Notes: generated by a model from the sequence alone, not told the origin. Shown: positions 17,442-27,003, counted from the stretch's first letter. The stretch is DNA of 64,000 nucleotides from Candidatus Baldrarchaeum yapensis (GCA_016840465.1 JAEOSH010000006.1:14771-78770); one strand, 5' to 3'. Numbers and translations are program-made.

Positions 17442-19469
17442 GTGCCAATACTTTTCTTTATTGCTACTCACATGATGCTACTGCTCTTCGTAGTCCCAGT
17501 ACTCATTCCGAAAACCTTCGGAATTCCCCCCTTAACTATAAAATTTTGGCGTAGAATCTTTCTATCTACTGCTATCCTCCTTGAGGTTCTTGTGAACATA
17601 CAACTTTTACCACTTTACATATGGCATGATGCCCCCTACGGTTCGCCAGAGTTGATCCTCAGATCTTCATTTTTGTTGCTTCTTTCACTCTCTCTCATGA
17701 AGTTTTCCTTCTCTAAGTATTACTCCGAAAAATTAGAAATCGCGGAAATGGCAAGACGTGAGGTTTTATTCCGAAAAATAAGTCCGTTCATTGTGTGGGG
17801 GGCCGTGGGATCGATAGTATTCATAATTCTGGCATTTGTCGTGGTATCGTTATTGCTTATTCCGGCGTACATGTGTTACTACTTCCTCGTATTCATAAGA
17901 ACACTATTTGCTCCCGACATAATATCAAAATTTGCTCCATTGCGTAAAAAGACAATAATGCAAGTGGTGTCGATGTTCTTCCTCATATATTTCGCCATAA
18001 TTTCGACATTAGTTATATTTCCGCCTTACTGGCAAGCACAACACTTTAATAATACGGTTAAAATTGAAAGATCGTCACCTTTTACTTCAGAAGTATCTCC
18101 CGCAATGGTTCGCCTGATCGACAAGAATCTTGCCACGTCTATCATGAGCAGGTACATTTCGGAGTTCGGTTCAAACGCAAATCTTGGAACGCCTCATATA
18201 GCCAAAAATGGCAACTCTATTGTGTGGATAGCACCTGTTTACCCGGCTAATGTCTTTGCTCAGAACTACATAATTGGATTCATAATCATAAAAGCGAATG
18301 ATCCTATGAGCCCTCCCGTGATTTTAAAGGAAAAATTCTACGTTGGTGATCTGCTTTACGGCGGTCACAATGTGCACATTAAGAACTTCTTAGAAGATAC
18401 TACGGTGAGCCGTTCAAGCGCGTACTTCGCGTTTGATAAGGATGGCAAAATAGTTCTGGTGGTATTAAGAGTCCGTATGACACCGTTGACCTATGAGATC
18501 CCAGGAGAGGTCTTAATATACGACCGTAACGGAAAAGTTATCGGAAGATATGATATTACAAACGCGCCCGACTGGGTACCGCAGGTTTATGACCAGAAAC
18601 TCGTCGAAGCAACAGTCCACAATATTGGCCAGTATTATAGAGGGAATAAAGTGGATCCATTTGCCGGGGGGCTTCTTACAATACCCGCGTCAGAAGACCG
18701 ATTCGAAATTACGGAATCCCCTCAGAACATCATAAATCCCGACACAAATTGCGTTGAAACGATAATTTATGTTCATCCTCTCGGTAATGATAGAACTCTG
18801 GCAGGGATTTTCCGTATATTCAAGGGCGGCATATACTTTTACGACTTCAGAATGCTCAGTTTAATTAGCGCTAGGGTTGCACATGATTATGCCGAATCCC
18901 TTTTTCCCAAACCAGCGGTAGGAGAATATTTCGCAACTGCGGGGATGCTTTATCCCGTTAAACATCCCCTCACCGGAGAAGCTGTGTGGACATGGTTTGT
19001 CCCAATTTATTGGAGGAAAAACGCGACTATATTACTAAGAGGCCTCGTTCTAATAAACGCTCACAACATGAGTTACTTTTATTACGGCATCATCAGGGAG
19101 AACGAACATGGTTGCGAGTTCGTTGCGCGAGTTCTTGAAGGTTACAAAAGAGTGTTGAAGCAGGCCATTAAATACGAATATATCATTAATTATGCGAACG
19201 AAACCCACATTTCTGGATACTTTAGAGTTTTGAACGTATCGAGGTATGTAAGTGGAGGGGAAACCCACATAGTCCTCTGGATAAACTACGAAAACGTATC
19301 CTTCGTTGAGGCAACTGCAAGTGACCTTAAGAACAAAACCGCGTGGTATGAACTTTTGTTTACGCGCCCCGGTGATGTTGTCCTCATAACCGCGGAGAAA
19401 GCAGATGGATACTGGGTCCTTAGAGAATTCGATAACCTTGAGATAACACCGGAAGGACGCGTGCATTAG
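17442..19469 (+). CDS. Large membrane protein with extracytoplasmic domain, unknown family
   Basis: A 675-residue protein that I cannot assign. The first ~190 residues hold about five membrane helices (at roughly 1-22, 32-55, 67-85, 112-150 and 165-188). The remaining ~480 residues are polar and beta-rich with many N-x-S/T sites, ending with no second membrane block. The start is GTG 17442 behind a GGTGATACGAG stretch. It follows the permease by 65 bases on the same strand and completes the cassette. Its last four bases overlap the convergent RCK gene. The topology suggests a large surface sensor or enzyme served by the transporter, but nothing visible names it. Confidence 0.7.
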   Translation: MPILFFIATHMMLLLFVVPVLIPKTFGIPPLTIKFWRRIFLSTAILLEVLVNIQLLPLYIWHDAPYGSPELILRSSFLLLLSLSLMKFSFSKYYSEKLEIAEMARREVLFRKISPFIVWGAVGSIVFIILAFVVVSLLLIPAYMCYYFLVFIRTLFAPDIISKFAPLRKKTIMQVVSMFFLIYFAIISTLVIFPPYWQAQHFNNTVKIERSSPFTSEVSPAMVRLIDKNLATSIMSRYISEFGSNANLGTPHIAKNGNSIVWIAPVYPANVFAQNYIIGFIIIKANDPMSPPVILKEKFYVGDLLYGGHNVHIKNFLEDTTVSRSSAYFAFDKDGKIVLVVLRVRMTPLTYEIPGEVLIYDRNGKVIGRYDITNAPDWVPQVYDQKLVEATVHNIGQYYRGNKVDPFAGGLLTIPASEDRFEITESPQNIINPDTNCVETIIYVHPLGNDRTLAGIFRIFKGGIYFYDFRMLSLISARVAHDYAESLFPKPAVGEYFATAGMLYPVKHPLTGEAVWTWFVPIYWRKNATILLRGLVLINAHNMSYFYYGIIRENEHGCEFVARVLEGYKRVLKQAIKYEYIINYANETHISGYFRVLNVSRYVSGGETHIVLWINYENVSFVEATASDLKNKTAWYELLFTRPGDVVLITAEKADGYWVLREFDNLEITPEGRVH

Positions 19470-20425
19470 ATCAAAAGTTTAAGGAAGTTCCTCAGCGCGC
19501 TTATATCCCCATATATAAACAGCACGTCACCCTCTTTTACACATATGTTTCGATCCCACAACCATTCGCTTCCTCTTCGCACAGATAACACTTTTACACC
19601 TGTCTGATTTTCAATGTCAGCAATCTTCAATCCGTTAATTTTGGCATGCCTGTGAATCTTGATCACGAAAGGTTTCGGAAATTCCGATATTATGTCAGTA
19701 AAACACCCGAGTATGTATTCTATTACGGCGATTTTGCTCGTGCTGAGAATCTCGTCGGCAAATCCCCCTTTCTTCAAAATTTCCGCAATGTCATCGTTAT
19801 AGATTCTAACGATGATCTTCGCGTTTGGATTCAATTTTCTGATGCGCTCTGCAATCACCGGATTTACGTAATCATCATTAATCGATATAATGACCGCTCG
19901 TGCGTGTTCCACATTCGCTTCTCTTAAGACAGATGTGAGAGAGGCGTCGCCGAATATCACCGGTACACCCTTACTGATCAAATTGCTCACAAATTCGTTA
20001 TGTTCCCTATCTCTCGGAAGTACTATTAGCACAAACGGTATTCCTAACTCGAGAAGTGCACTGACAACTCTACGCCCCAAGTGACCACATCCTATCACAA
20101 CTATATGATCACGCATGTGCTGTGCCCTTATTCTGGCTTTTTCATCGTAGTGCAATGTTCGAATTTCAACAAATGCCATTATAGGAGACATTTCTATCAG
20201 AAATATTATTAGGAGGCAAACACACTCCCCGATCGTGTGAGGCTCGTAGTTTAAAGAGAGAAACAGAACCAGGTTCTCGAATGTAAGCTCGACTCCAGAA
20301 GATAATGCTACCACCACGAACAGCACTGCCAATGTTGAGAAATATATCAATGCGGTTCTTATTAGTCTGAGAAAGTAGAGAATCTCAAGGATTAAAATGT
20401 AAATATTCCTTAGGAGGCTCTTCAT
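19466..20425 (-). CDS. RCK/TrkA-N membrane protein with degenerate pore
   Basis: The 319 residues have the plan of a two-helix potassium channel with an RCK regulator: helix 1 (LIYFSTLAVLFVVVALSSG), a pore-like loop, helix 2 (VCLLIIFLIEMSPIMAFVEI), then a TrkA-N Rossmann domain (IVVIGCGHLGRRVVSALLELG, VIFGDASLTSVLREANVEHARAVI) and a C-terminal RCK_C-like domain. The selectivity filter TVGYG is not present; the matching place reads HTIGECVC. It may be a non-selective or non-conducting regulator. The ATG start is preceded by GGGGGT. It follows an unknown gene by 33 bases on the same strand. Confidence 0.8.
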   Translation of the reverse strand: MKSLLRNIYILILEILYFLRLIRTALIYFSTLAVLFVVVALSSGVELTFENLVLFLSLNYEPHTIGECVCLLIIFLIEMSPIMAFVEIRTLHYDEKARIRAQHMRDHIVVIGCGHLGRRVVSALLELGIPFVLIVLPRDREHNEFVSNLISKGVPVIFGDASLTSVLREANVEHARAVIISINDDYVNPVIAERIRKLNPNAKIIVRIYNDDIAEILKKGGFADEILSTSKIAVIEYILGCFTDIISEFPKPFVIKIHRHAKINGLKIADIENQTGVKVLSVRRGSEWLWDRNICVKEGDVLFIYGDISALRNFLKLLI

Positions 20426-20458
20426 GTGTACCCCCTGTTGGACATGGAAACGTTTCGA

Positions 20459-21181
20459 TCATCCTATTATCTTCTTTGGGTGGTAGCAATTCCCCCATAT
20501 AAGAAGCGCCCTATTAACCTTATAAAATGGTCCGCTTGCAAGATTCTCATCGTACATTTTCAAAAACAGCCTTCTGACAATATTCGTCCCACTAACATAA
20601 GGGCTGATCGCGCCTGCGCCCTTAAGTTCAAGAATTAATGTACCTGCATAGGATCGCGGCAGACCCGAGAGTTCACATCCTTTCACTATCGCGTTTGCCG
20701 ATATTAAACCAAATACCGAATTTTTGATAGCGTACTCAAATATTCGTGGCACATAACTGGCAAATTTATCTCCAATATCATCAAAATACCATACCAGTGC
20801 ATCCCGGCAATCTAAGTACCCCTCGGTAATAAGTAACCTCAGAAGGTATCTGATAATCTTAGGCATTGAAAATCGTTCGTTTACAGAACACCTAAATGCC
20901 ACATTTTCCCACTCAAGGCAGTCTCCTGAAATTCTCTCTTCGCTGAAGAAAGCGTTCCATTCCCATCCCAGGAAGATGATGGTATTAAATGCCTGAAGGA
21001 CATTAAATTGTGAAACATTTTTGCGCACTTCCGTTAAGATTTGACCTGCGGTTAATGTTCCATTTTTCACAAAAAGATTGAGAACCTTGGCGAAAGTCAC
21101 CTTAATGGGTTCTTCCTCCTCGCTCAAATACTTCCTGCAGATTTCATTGTATATGATCTGGTGATTGTTTGAGGTCACCAC
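20459..21181 (-). CDS. Unrecognised protein upstream of the RCK gene
   Basis: 240 residues, mostly helical, with no motif that I can name. The order is an acidic N-terminal part, a segment resembling a winged helix (AKVLNLFVKNGTLTAGQILTEVRKN), a middle segment with several aromatic residues, and a C-terminal part (LPRSYAGTLILELKGAGAISPYVSGT) that again resembles a winged helix. The start is GTG 21181, with GGTGA about ten bases before it. It is divergent from the helicase gene and probably co-transcribed with the RCK gene. A regulatory role is only a guess from the helical segments. Confidence 0.5.
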   Translation of the reverse strand: MVTSNNHQIIYNEICRKYLSEEEEPIKVTFAKVLNLFVKNGTLTAGQILTEVRKNVSQFNVLQAFNTIIFLGWEWNAFFSEERISGDCLEWENVAFRCSVNERFSMPKIIRYLLRLLITEGYLDCRDALVWYFDDIGDKFASYVPRIFEYAIKNSVFGLISANAIVKGCELSGLPRSYAGTLILELKGAGAISPYVSGTNIVRRLFLKMYDENLASGPFYKVNRALLIWGNCYHPKKIIG

Positions 21182-21415
21182 TATTCACCAAGCTGGGTTA
21201 ATCATCGGCAAATTCTCATCTAATAACCAATTGAACAAAAATAAATCTCTTGTTTAAAGACTAATCTTCATGGAAATCGCAAATCTGCCATATGAGTTCT
21301 CTCGAACTACCTCCTAACACCGTGCAACATTCTTAGATGGAATTATATGTCAAAAGACGGGAAAAATTATTATGACCGGCGCTAACAGGTGGTTAAAGGA
21401 GGCCAATGGCGGTAA

Positions 21416-23755
21416 ATGTACATAACCGATAATATTGCCAAATTGGAAGGACTGTTGAGAAAGTGGGGTATTTCCGAGTTAAGGGAGGTACAACGCAAGG
21501 CCATAGACATGGGGCTACTCAGAGGAGAAAGTTTGATTGTATGTGCGCCAAGTGGCAGTGGTAAGACGTTAATCGGAGAGATAGCACTTGCTCTTAATGC
21601 AAATGATGGGATGGGCGTATATTTAGTGCCCTTTAAGGCTCTTGCTGACGAAAAATTTGAGGATTTCAGGAAGAAGTTTGATTGGAAGAAAGTGGGAATA
21701 ACGACTGGTGATTATGACGTAGTTCCTGAAAGTCTTAGAAACTATGACATTTTAGTCACAACATATGAAAGATTCGACAGTATACTCAGAGCGGATCCTC
21801 CCTGGTTGCGAGAAATAAAGGTCGTAGTTGTCGATGAAATACACATGATCGGGGACAAAAATAGGGGTCCTCGACTTGAAAGTCTCCTTTTCCGCCTCTC
21901 CTCGAAATTAAAAGAATTTCAGTTAATAGGTTTAAGCGCTACTATTGCGAATCCGGAAGAAATTGCCGAGTGGCTGGGTTGTAAACTTGTAATGAGCAAC
22001 AAACGCCCAGTTCCTCTCAAGTATCAGGTAGTTCTCTGTAAAAACAAAAGAAAGGAGATACTTGAATTATCGAGGAGATGTTTGGAGGAGGGAGGGCAGG
22101 CGCTTATCTTTGTTCTAACTAGGAGAGAGGCGGAAGACGTGGCGGTGATGCTGTCCGAAGTCAGTGAGGAATTTCTGAGTACAGATGATAGAAAAACTCT
22201 CGAAAATATTGCTAAAGACTTAGAAAAGGAGGATATGCCATCGATCTCAAAGAGGCTTGCGATGATTTTGCGGCTCGGCGCGGCGTTTCATCATGCCGGT
22301 CTTCCTCATAGGGATAGATCCTTAGTTGAGAAATTATTTAGGGATAAGGTGCTTAAGCTGTTGTCTTGTACAACAACGTTGAGTGCAGGGGTGAATTTAC
22401 CCGCTCGGTACGTGATACTAAAAGATGTCACTAGAAAGAGAGGAAAGAAGATATCAACAGCGTTAGGGGCCAACGAGTTTCACCAAATATTAGGCAGGGC
22501 CGGCCGTCCCGGCTTTGATGACATAGGGATAGGTGTGGTATTAAGTTCGTCTCATAGGGAATTGCAATACATAAAGAGAAGGTACTTTTCCGGTGATGGG
22601 TTGGATCCAGTATACGACAATGTTTTAAGTGCCATGATGCACTTTGATGCGCTTACAGAGCAGGTGCTTCTGCGAATTTTCGAGGAAGAACCCACGAGTA
22701 TAGACTCTCTAGTGCAGTACTTCTCTGGGACATTCTGGGGTTGGAAAGTCGGCGGTCGCGAGGCGATTTCAAGAATTTTTTACTCAGAAGCAAAGGACGT
22801 TCTCAGAGGACTTAAGGAGATTTGTATGGATGCCCGCACATTGGAAGTTGACATTTTAGAATTCAACGGCATTTCTGTAAAGGCTCGGGTGCAAAGCGAG
22901 TCCTCATCGAAATGGTATAGGGTTCAAATAGATGCAAGCGGTAATGCGCAGTGTTCATGTCCCGATTTCAAGTTTAGGAGGAGAAAAGAAGGAGAACTCT
23001 GTAAGCATCTTGCAACTCTAGTAAGATACATTGTTGAAGAGGGGATCGGCGACGCAATACCAGTGGTGCTCGATTATATTCGTATTACAAGAAATGTTGA
23101 GGTATCTCCGATATCTTACTTAAGGATCGGGGGCTTCATCTCATCTTCCCGTGATGGAACCCTTCATTGCACGAAGTTCGGAAAAACCACAATACTCCTC
23201 TATATAAAGCCAAAAACTGCGCTGTTCCTTAGAGGTGGAATTATTCGCGTCGGAGATCCTTTAGAGAAATATCTTATTGAACTAGCCATACATGCTGCTC
23301 ACTTAGAGGATAACGAGAAAATCGGGCCGCGCAGAATGAAAAGGTACGTGGATGCACTGCTTATGTGGATAGATGAATATCGAGAATCGGAGATTTGCGA
23401 TAGTTGTAAAATAGATCCGGGAGATTTCCAAATGCTCAGGGATAGAGCAACATGGATGATGCATTCGATCTCCATACTGGCATCACTCTTTAATAGGGGG
23501 AACGTTGCAGAGACCGCAAGAAAACTGGAGGAGAGGTTGAAACACGGCGTCAGGGAGGAGTTATTGCCAATATTAAGAATGAGAGTCGAGGGCCTCGGTA
23601 GGGTGAGGGCAAGGATACTTTTCAATGCAGGGTTCAAAACCCCGGAGGATCTCAAGAATGCAACCTTAGAGACTCTTACAAGGTTGCCGAGCATAGGCAA
23701 GAATCTCGCGAGCAGAATACTCAGCCGATTGAAGCATAATACCATGGAACATTGA
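21416..23755 (+). CDS. Superfamily 2 (Ski2/Hel308-like) helicase with SWIM finger
   Basis: A 779-residue helicase. RecA domain 1 has Walker A APSGSGKT (44-51), DEIH at 140-143 and the SAT motif LIGLSATIAN; domain 2 has FHHAGLPHRDRSLVE, TTTLSAGVNLPAR and the QxxGRxGR motif HQILGRAGRPG, all Ski2-like. Unlike Hel308, it then carries a SWIM zinc finger, C513-x-C515...C529-x-H531, and ends with helix-hairpin-helix motifs (VEGLGRVRARILFNAGF, LPSIGKNLASRIL). It probably remodels DNA or RNA in repair or fork processing. The start is ATG 21416, 12 bases after AAAGGAGG; an ATG at 21406 is out of frame. Confidence 0.9.
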   Translation: MYITDNIAKLEGLLRKWGISELREVQRKAIDMGLLRGESLIVCAPSGSGKTLIGEIALALNANDGMGVYLVPFKALADEKFEDFRKKFDWKKVGITTGDYDVVPESLRNYDILVTTYERFDSILRADPPWLREIKVVVVDEIHMIGDKNRGPRLESLLFRLSSKLKEFQLIGLSATIANPEEIAEWLGCKLVMSNKRPVPLKYQVVLCKNKRKEILELSRRCLEEGGQALIFVLTRREAEDVAVMLSEVSEEFLSTDDRKTLENIAKDLEKEDMPSISKRLAMILRLGAAFHHAGLPHRDRSLVEKLFRDKVLKLLSCTTTLSAGVNLPARYVILKDVTRKRGKKISTALGANEFHQILGRAGRPGFDDIGIGVVLSSSHRELQYIKRRYFSGDGLDPVYDNVLSAMMHFDALTEQVLLRIFEEEPTSIDSLVQYFSGTFWGWKVGGREAISRIFYSEAKDVLRGLKEICMDARTLEVDILEFNGISVKARVQSESSSKWYRVQIDASGNAQCSCPDFKFRRRKEGELCKHLATLVRYIVEEGIGDAIPVVLDYIRITRNVEVSPISYLRIGGFISSSRDGTLHCTKFGKTTILLYIKPKTALFLRGGIIRVGDPLEKYLIELAIHAAHLEDNEKIGPRRMKRYVDALLMWIDEYRESEICDSCKIDPGDFQMLRDRATWMMHSISILASLFNRGNVAETARKLEERLKHGVREELLPILRMRVEGLGRVRARILFNAGFKTPEDLKNATLETLTRLPSIGKNLASRILSRLKHNTMEH

Positions 23756-23915
23756 AATTAAGTGAAAATGCCATTTGTAGTTGATATTTTCGTAATTTAT
23801 GGCCCAAGAAAGAGAAATAATGGAAACTCACCTGAATTCTCAGCACCTTTATTTCACGGGATCGGATAGTATTGATGATGTTACGAAGCGATCAATCCGT
23901 GCGGTGAGAGTAACA

Positions 23916-25310
23916 ATGGACAAGTTAAGAGAGGTTCTTGACAAAATGTTTCATGCAAAATCCATAGCGATAATAGGGGCCTCTCCTCGCCCTGGAAGCG
24001 TTGGGAACCTTTTCCTAAAAAGATTAATGGATTTCGGATATTCAGGAAAACTATTCCCGGTGAATCCCCGATATCAGGAGATATACGGGTTGAAGTGCTA
24101 TCCCAGCGTAAGGGAAATACCAGAGGAAGTGGATCTAGCAATAATAACAATACCTGCAAATCTTGTTCTCAGAGCCGTCAAAGAGTGTGCGGAAAAGGGA
24201 GTGCCTGGAGTGGTTATAGTCAGTGGAGGATTTAAGGAATTGGGAGAAGAGGGAAGAAGACTGGAGGAAGAATTGACGAGGATAGCGAAAGAAACGGGGA
24301 TCAGAATAATCGGCCCCAATTGCATGGGGATATACTGCCCGTCGTCTCAGATAACATTTCACGATAAGTTTCCAAAAGAAAGCGGGGATATAGGTTTCAT
24401 TTCGCATAGCGGAGGCCTGTGTGAGCTATTTGTTCTGATGATGGGGGAAAGAGGCCTCGCGATGAGTAAGGTCATAAGTTGCGGAAACGAGTGTGATTTG
24501 AAGTTTGTAGATTTTCTAGAATATCTCGAGGACGACGAAGAGACACGTGTAATAACCGGATATGTGGAGCAAATACGAGAGGGAAGACGGTTTCTCGAGG
24601 TTGCGAAGAGAGTGACTAAAAAGAAGCCAGTGATAATATGGAAGGCCGGAAGGGGATCCGCGGGTCAGCGGGCCATCTTCTCTCACACTGGTGCACTCGG
24701 CGGATCCGATAAAATCTATAATGCCGTATTCAAACAGGTTGGTGTTCTGAGAGTCAATTGTCTAGAGGAGATTATCGACTTAGCTATGACATTCCATTGC
24801 TTATCCCCCAGAAAAGTGAGAAATGTTGCAGTGATTACTGGACCTGGAGGTTTGGGAGTTGCAATGGTCGATGCCTTCGAGTCCGCAGGCCTTCAGGTGC
24901 CTGAATTTTCAAAGGAAACGCAAGATCGCCTTAAGAAAATAATGCCACCCGTAGCGGGAGTAAAGAACCCTGCGGATCTGACTCTTGCGATTTTCGAGGA
25001 TATAGATTTGACACGAAAGGCCATTGAAATAATCAAAGAAGATGACAGGATTGACGCAATTGCGGTCGGAATAGCGGGCGCGATAGCATACCTATCTCCT
25101 GACGCGGTCAACAGAATACTAGGTGGAGTCTTAGAGGCATCAAAGGAGTCCGAAAAACCCGTTGTTGCCGTATGGCCTCATGTTGGCCGGCTATGGAGTT
25201 ACGTTAGAGAATTCGTCAGATCAGGGGTTCCTGTATACACTTTCCCTGAAGACGCAGCAAGAGGGCTTAGAGCGCTTGACTGGTACTATACCCGTACATC
25301 TGCAAAATAG
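23916..25310 (+). CDS. ADP-forming acyl-CoA synthetase, alpha-subunit type
   Basis: Archaeal ADP-forming acetyl-CoA synthetases make ATP from acyl-CoA, ADP and phosphate. Seen are the CoA-binding Rossmann domain (SIAIIGASPRPGSVGNLFLKRL), the IGPNCMGIYCP segment, and GRGSAGQRAIFSHTGALGGSD. Counting from ATG 23916, the His in FSHTG is residue 257, the same number as the phosphorylated His of the Pyrococcus alpha subunit. The frame is open back to 23799, but that 39-residue leader is poorly structured, so I choose 23916. No ATP-grasp beta subunit is adjacent; it must be elsewhere. It could use acetate, branched or aryl acids. Confidence 0.88.
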   Translation: MDKLREVLDKMFHAKSIAIIGASPRPGSVGNLFLKRLMDFGYSGKLFPVNPRYQEIYGLKCYPSVREIPEEVDLAIITIPANLVLRAVKECAEKGVPGVVIVSGGFKELGEEGRRLEEELTRIAKETGIRIIGPNCMGIYCPSSQITFHDKFPKESGDIGFISHSGGLCELFVLMMGERGLAMSKVISCGNECDLKFVDFLEYLEDDEETRVITGYVEQIREGRRFLEVAKRVTKKKPVIIWKAGRGSAGQRAIFSHTGALGGSDKIYNAVFKQVGVLRVNCLEEIIDLAMTFHCLSPRKVRNVAVITGPGGLGVAMVDAFESAGLQVPEFSKETQDRLKKIMPPVAGVKNPADLTLAIFEDIDLTRKAIEIIKEDDRIDAIAVGIAGAIAYLSPDAVNRILGGVLEASKESEKPVVAVWPHVGRLWSYVREFVRSGVPVYTFPEDAARGLRALDWYYTRTSAK

Positions 25311-25355
25311 TCGAAAGTTCCTCTTACACCCCTGTTTCTCAATTACGAAGAACGA

Positions 25356-25399
25356 ATTTCATAAACTCATAAGTTTATAAACTTATGAGTTTATGAAAT
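25356..25399. promoter_or_regulatory. 44-base perfect palindrome with central TATA box
   Basis: Every base from 25356 to 25377 pairs with its mirror in 25378-25399. The centre reads AGTTTATAAACT, a TATA box, 36 bases before the TTG start of the ATPase-DUF234 gene, which is the distance expected for a nearly leaderless archaeal promoter. Each arm carries ACTCATAAGT or its complement ACTTATGAGT. A related palindrome precedes the paralogous gene at 48590. A dimeric regulator bound here would block TBP, so autoregulation is a natural reading. Confidence 0.85.
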
Positions 25400-25413
25400 C
25401 TTGGTGTTAAACG

Positions 25414-27000
25414 TTGTCCTACCTGTTACCAGTGACGGGCGAGGACTTCTTCGATCGGGAGCGAGAACTGGAGATCTTGGAAAGTGGGAAGAATATAGCA
25501 CTTATAGGACCTAGAAAGTCGGGAAAGACATCTATAATATTTGAATTTGTACGAAGACATCCCGAGAAGAGAATTGCTTACGTGTATGTTCTTTTCCAGG
25601 AAGACATCAATAGCTTAATTTCAAGAATGGCAAGATCGGTGCTAATGGTAATACTAAGAGTAAGGGATGAAGTGCCGGCGCTTGATGATCTGATATCCGC
25701 AGCTATGGACAAGGTGCCGGAAATATCGGCTCTCCTATATAATCTTATGCGACATATCAGGAAGCAAAGACATGAGGAGGCTCTCGAGGCATTAGCTAAT
25801 GTTTGCGAGAAAACCGGAACCGTAATCGCCATAGATGAGTTTCAGAACGTTTTTCAATTAGAGAAGTTCGTAGATATTCTGCGCATGATCTTACTCAAGT
25901 ATAGAAAGGTACAATGGATAATAACTGGATCCAGCATAGGAATCATGAAGGAACTGCTCATGGAACCATCATCTCCCCTTTTTGGGCACTTTGAGGTCGT
26001 ATGGGTCGGCGCATTTGATATGCCCACGGCTTCAGAGTTTCTGGAGTTCTTACTAAGGCGTACCCAATTTTCGATGCCACCCGATGTGAAACAATACATT
26101 CTTGCAATTTCAGGAGGCTTCCCATTCTACATCTCAATCATTGTCTCAAAGTCCGTAGAGAAAGCCAAAACCAAACGAAAAGGGAAAATAGTCCCTTGGA
26201 GCGATGTCATGGAAACCTTAGAGGAAGAATTGTGCCATCCGGAGGGCACTCTGTACAGGCATTTTATAGAAACTCTAGAGAAGGGTATGAAACGAAGAAA
26301 TGTGGGGAAATATATAGACGTACTTTACTGGATCGCAAAAGGAGCGTCAGATTTAACGACCATATCCAAAAACACAGGATTCAGCCCGCAGCACTGTCTG
26401 AAAATACTCAGATTTCTCGAAAAAAGCATGTTAATAGAGAGAGTGGGGGATAGTTACTTTCTGAAGGACCCTCTCATGGACATATGGCTCAAGAGAATAT
26501 ATGAGTTGATGAGCCGAGAATACTCCCCGGTAAGGGACTTTACACAAATAAAACTGATGTTAAAAGAGTATTTGGACGAATTGAGAAAGCAGATTTCGAT
26601 AGGTGCGGAGGCAAGGATCAGAGAATTGCTTAGAGCATTCGATGGAAGAAGGAAGATACCAATAGCTGGAGAAATTGTAAGGACCCCAACATTTCAAATG
26701 GTGTCGAGGATTACATGGAATGGTAATGAAATAGATGTTCTCGCAATCGGGTCCGAGGTGTGGGTTTTAGAAGTAAAAACCGGGTCTGTGAAATATGAAG
26801 ATCTGAAAACCTTCGCTAGGAAAATAGATGACGCGATAAAATCCGGAGTTATTAAGCGTGTTGACAGAAGAATACTCGCATGCCTCGGTGATATTAAAGA
26901 GAATCTGGTAACAGAAGCAGATAAGCTCGGTATCAAGATTTGGAGAAAAGAGGAGATTAACAAAGCCATGCGGATTTTCGGTTATTATCCATTCCTGTAA
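25414..27000 (+). CDS. Archaeal P-loop ATPase fused to a DUF234 nuclease-like domain
   Basis: A 528-residue member of the archaeal STAND/MNS-clade ATPases. After DFFDREREL comes Walker A G32-P-R-K-S-G-K38-T, Walker B AIDEFQ (D141/E142), and the sensor strand WIITGSSIG. A winged-helix segment follows (AKGASDLTTISKNTGFSPQHCLKILRFLEK). The C-terminal domain has E-I-D441-V and E453-V-K455, the PD-(D/E)XK pattern seen in DUF234. The start is TTG 25414 behind GGTG; GTG 25432 is an alternative. Directly upstream is a 44-base TATA-centred palindrome. The family is expanded in archaea, and its role is unknown; a defence or mobile-element function is inference. Confidence 0.88.
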   Translation: MSYLLPVTGEDFFDRERELEILESGKNIALIGPRKSGKTSIIFEFVRRHPEKRIAYVYVLFQEDINSLISRMARSVLMVILRVRDEVPALDDLISAAMDKVPEISALLYNLMRHIRKQRHEEALEALANVCEKTGTVIAIDEFQNVFQLEKFVDILRMILLKYRKVQWIITGSSIGIMKELLMEPSSPLFGHFEVVWVGAFDMPTASEFLEFLLRRTQFSMPPDVKQYILAISGGFPFYISIIVSKSVEKAKTKRKGKIVPWSDVMETLEEELCHPEGTLYRHFIETLEKGMKRRNVGKYIDVLYWIAKGASDLTTISKNTGFSPQHCLKILRFLEKSMLIERVGDSYFLKDPLMDIWLKRIYELMSREYSPVRDFTQIKLMLKEYLDELRKQISIGAEARIRELLRAFDGRRKIPIAGEIVRTPTFQMVSRITWNGNEIDVLAIGSEVWVLEVKTGSVKYEDLKTFARKIDDAIKSGVIKRVDRRILACLGDIKENLVTEADKLGIKIWRKEEINKAMRIFGYYPFL

Positions 27001-27003
27001 TGA

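Noticed and set aside
17442-19469. UPF0182 family for the large membrane protein
   Set aside because: The N-terminal helices and outer domain look vaguely similar, but I saw no shared motif and the helix count differs.
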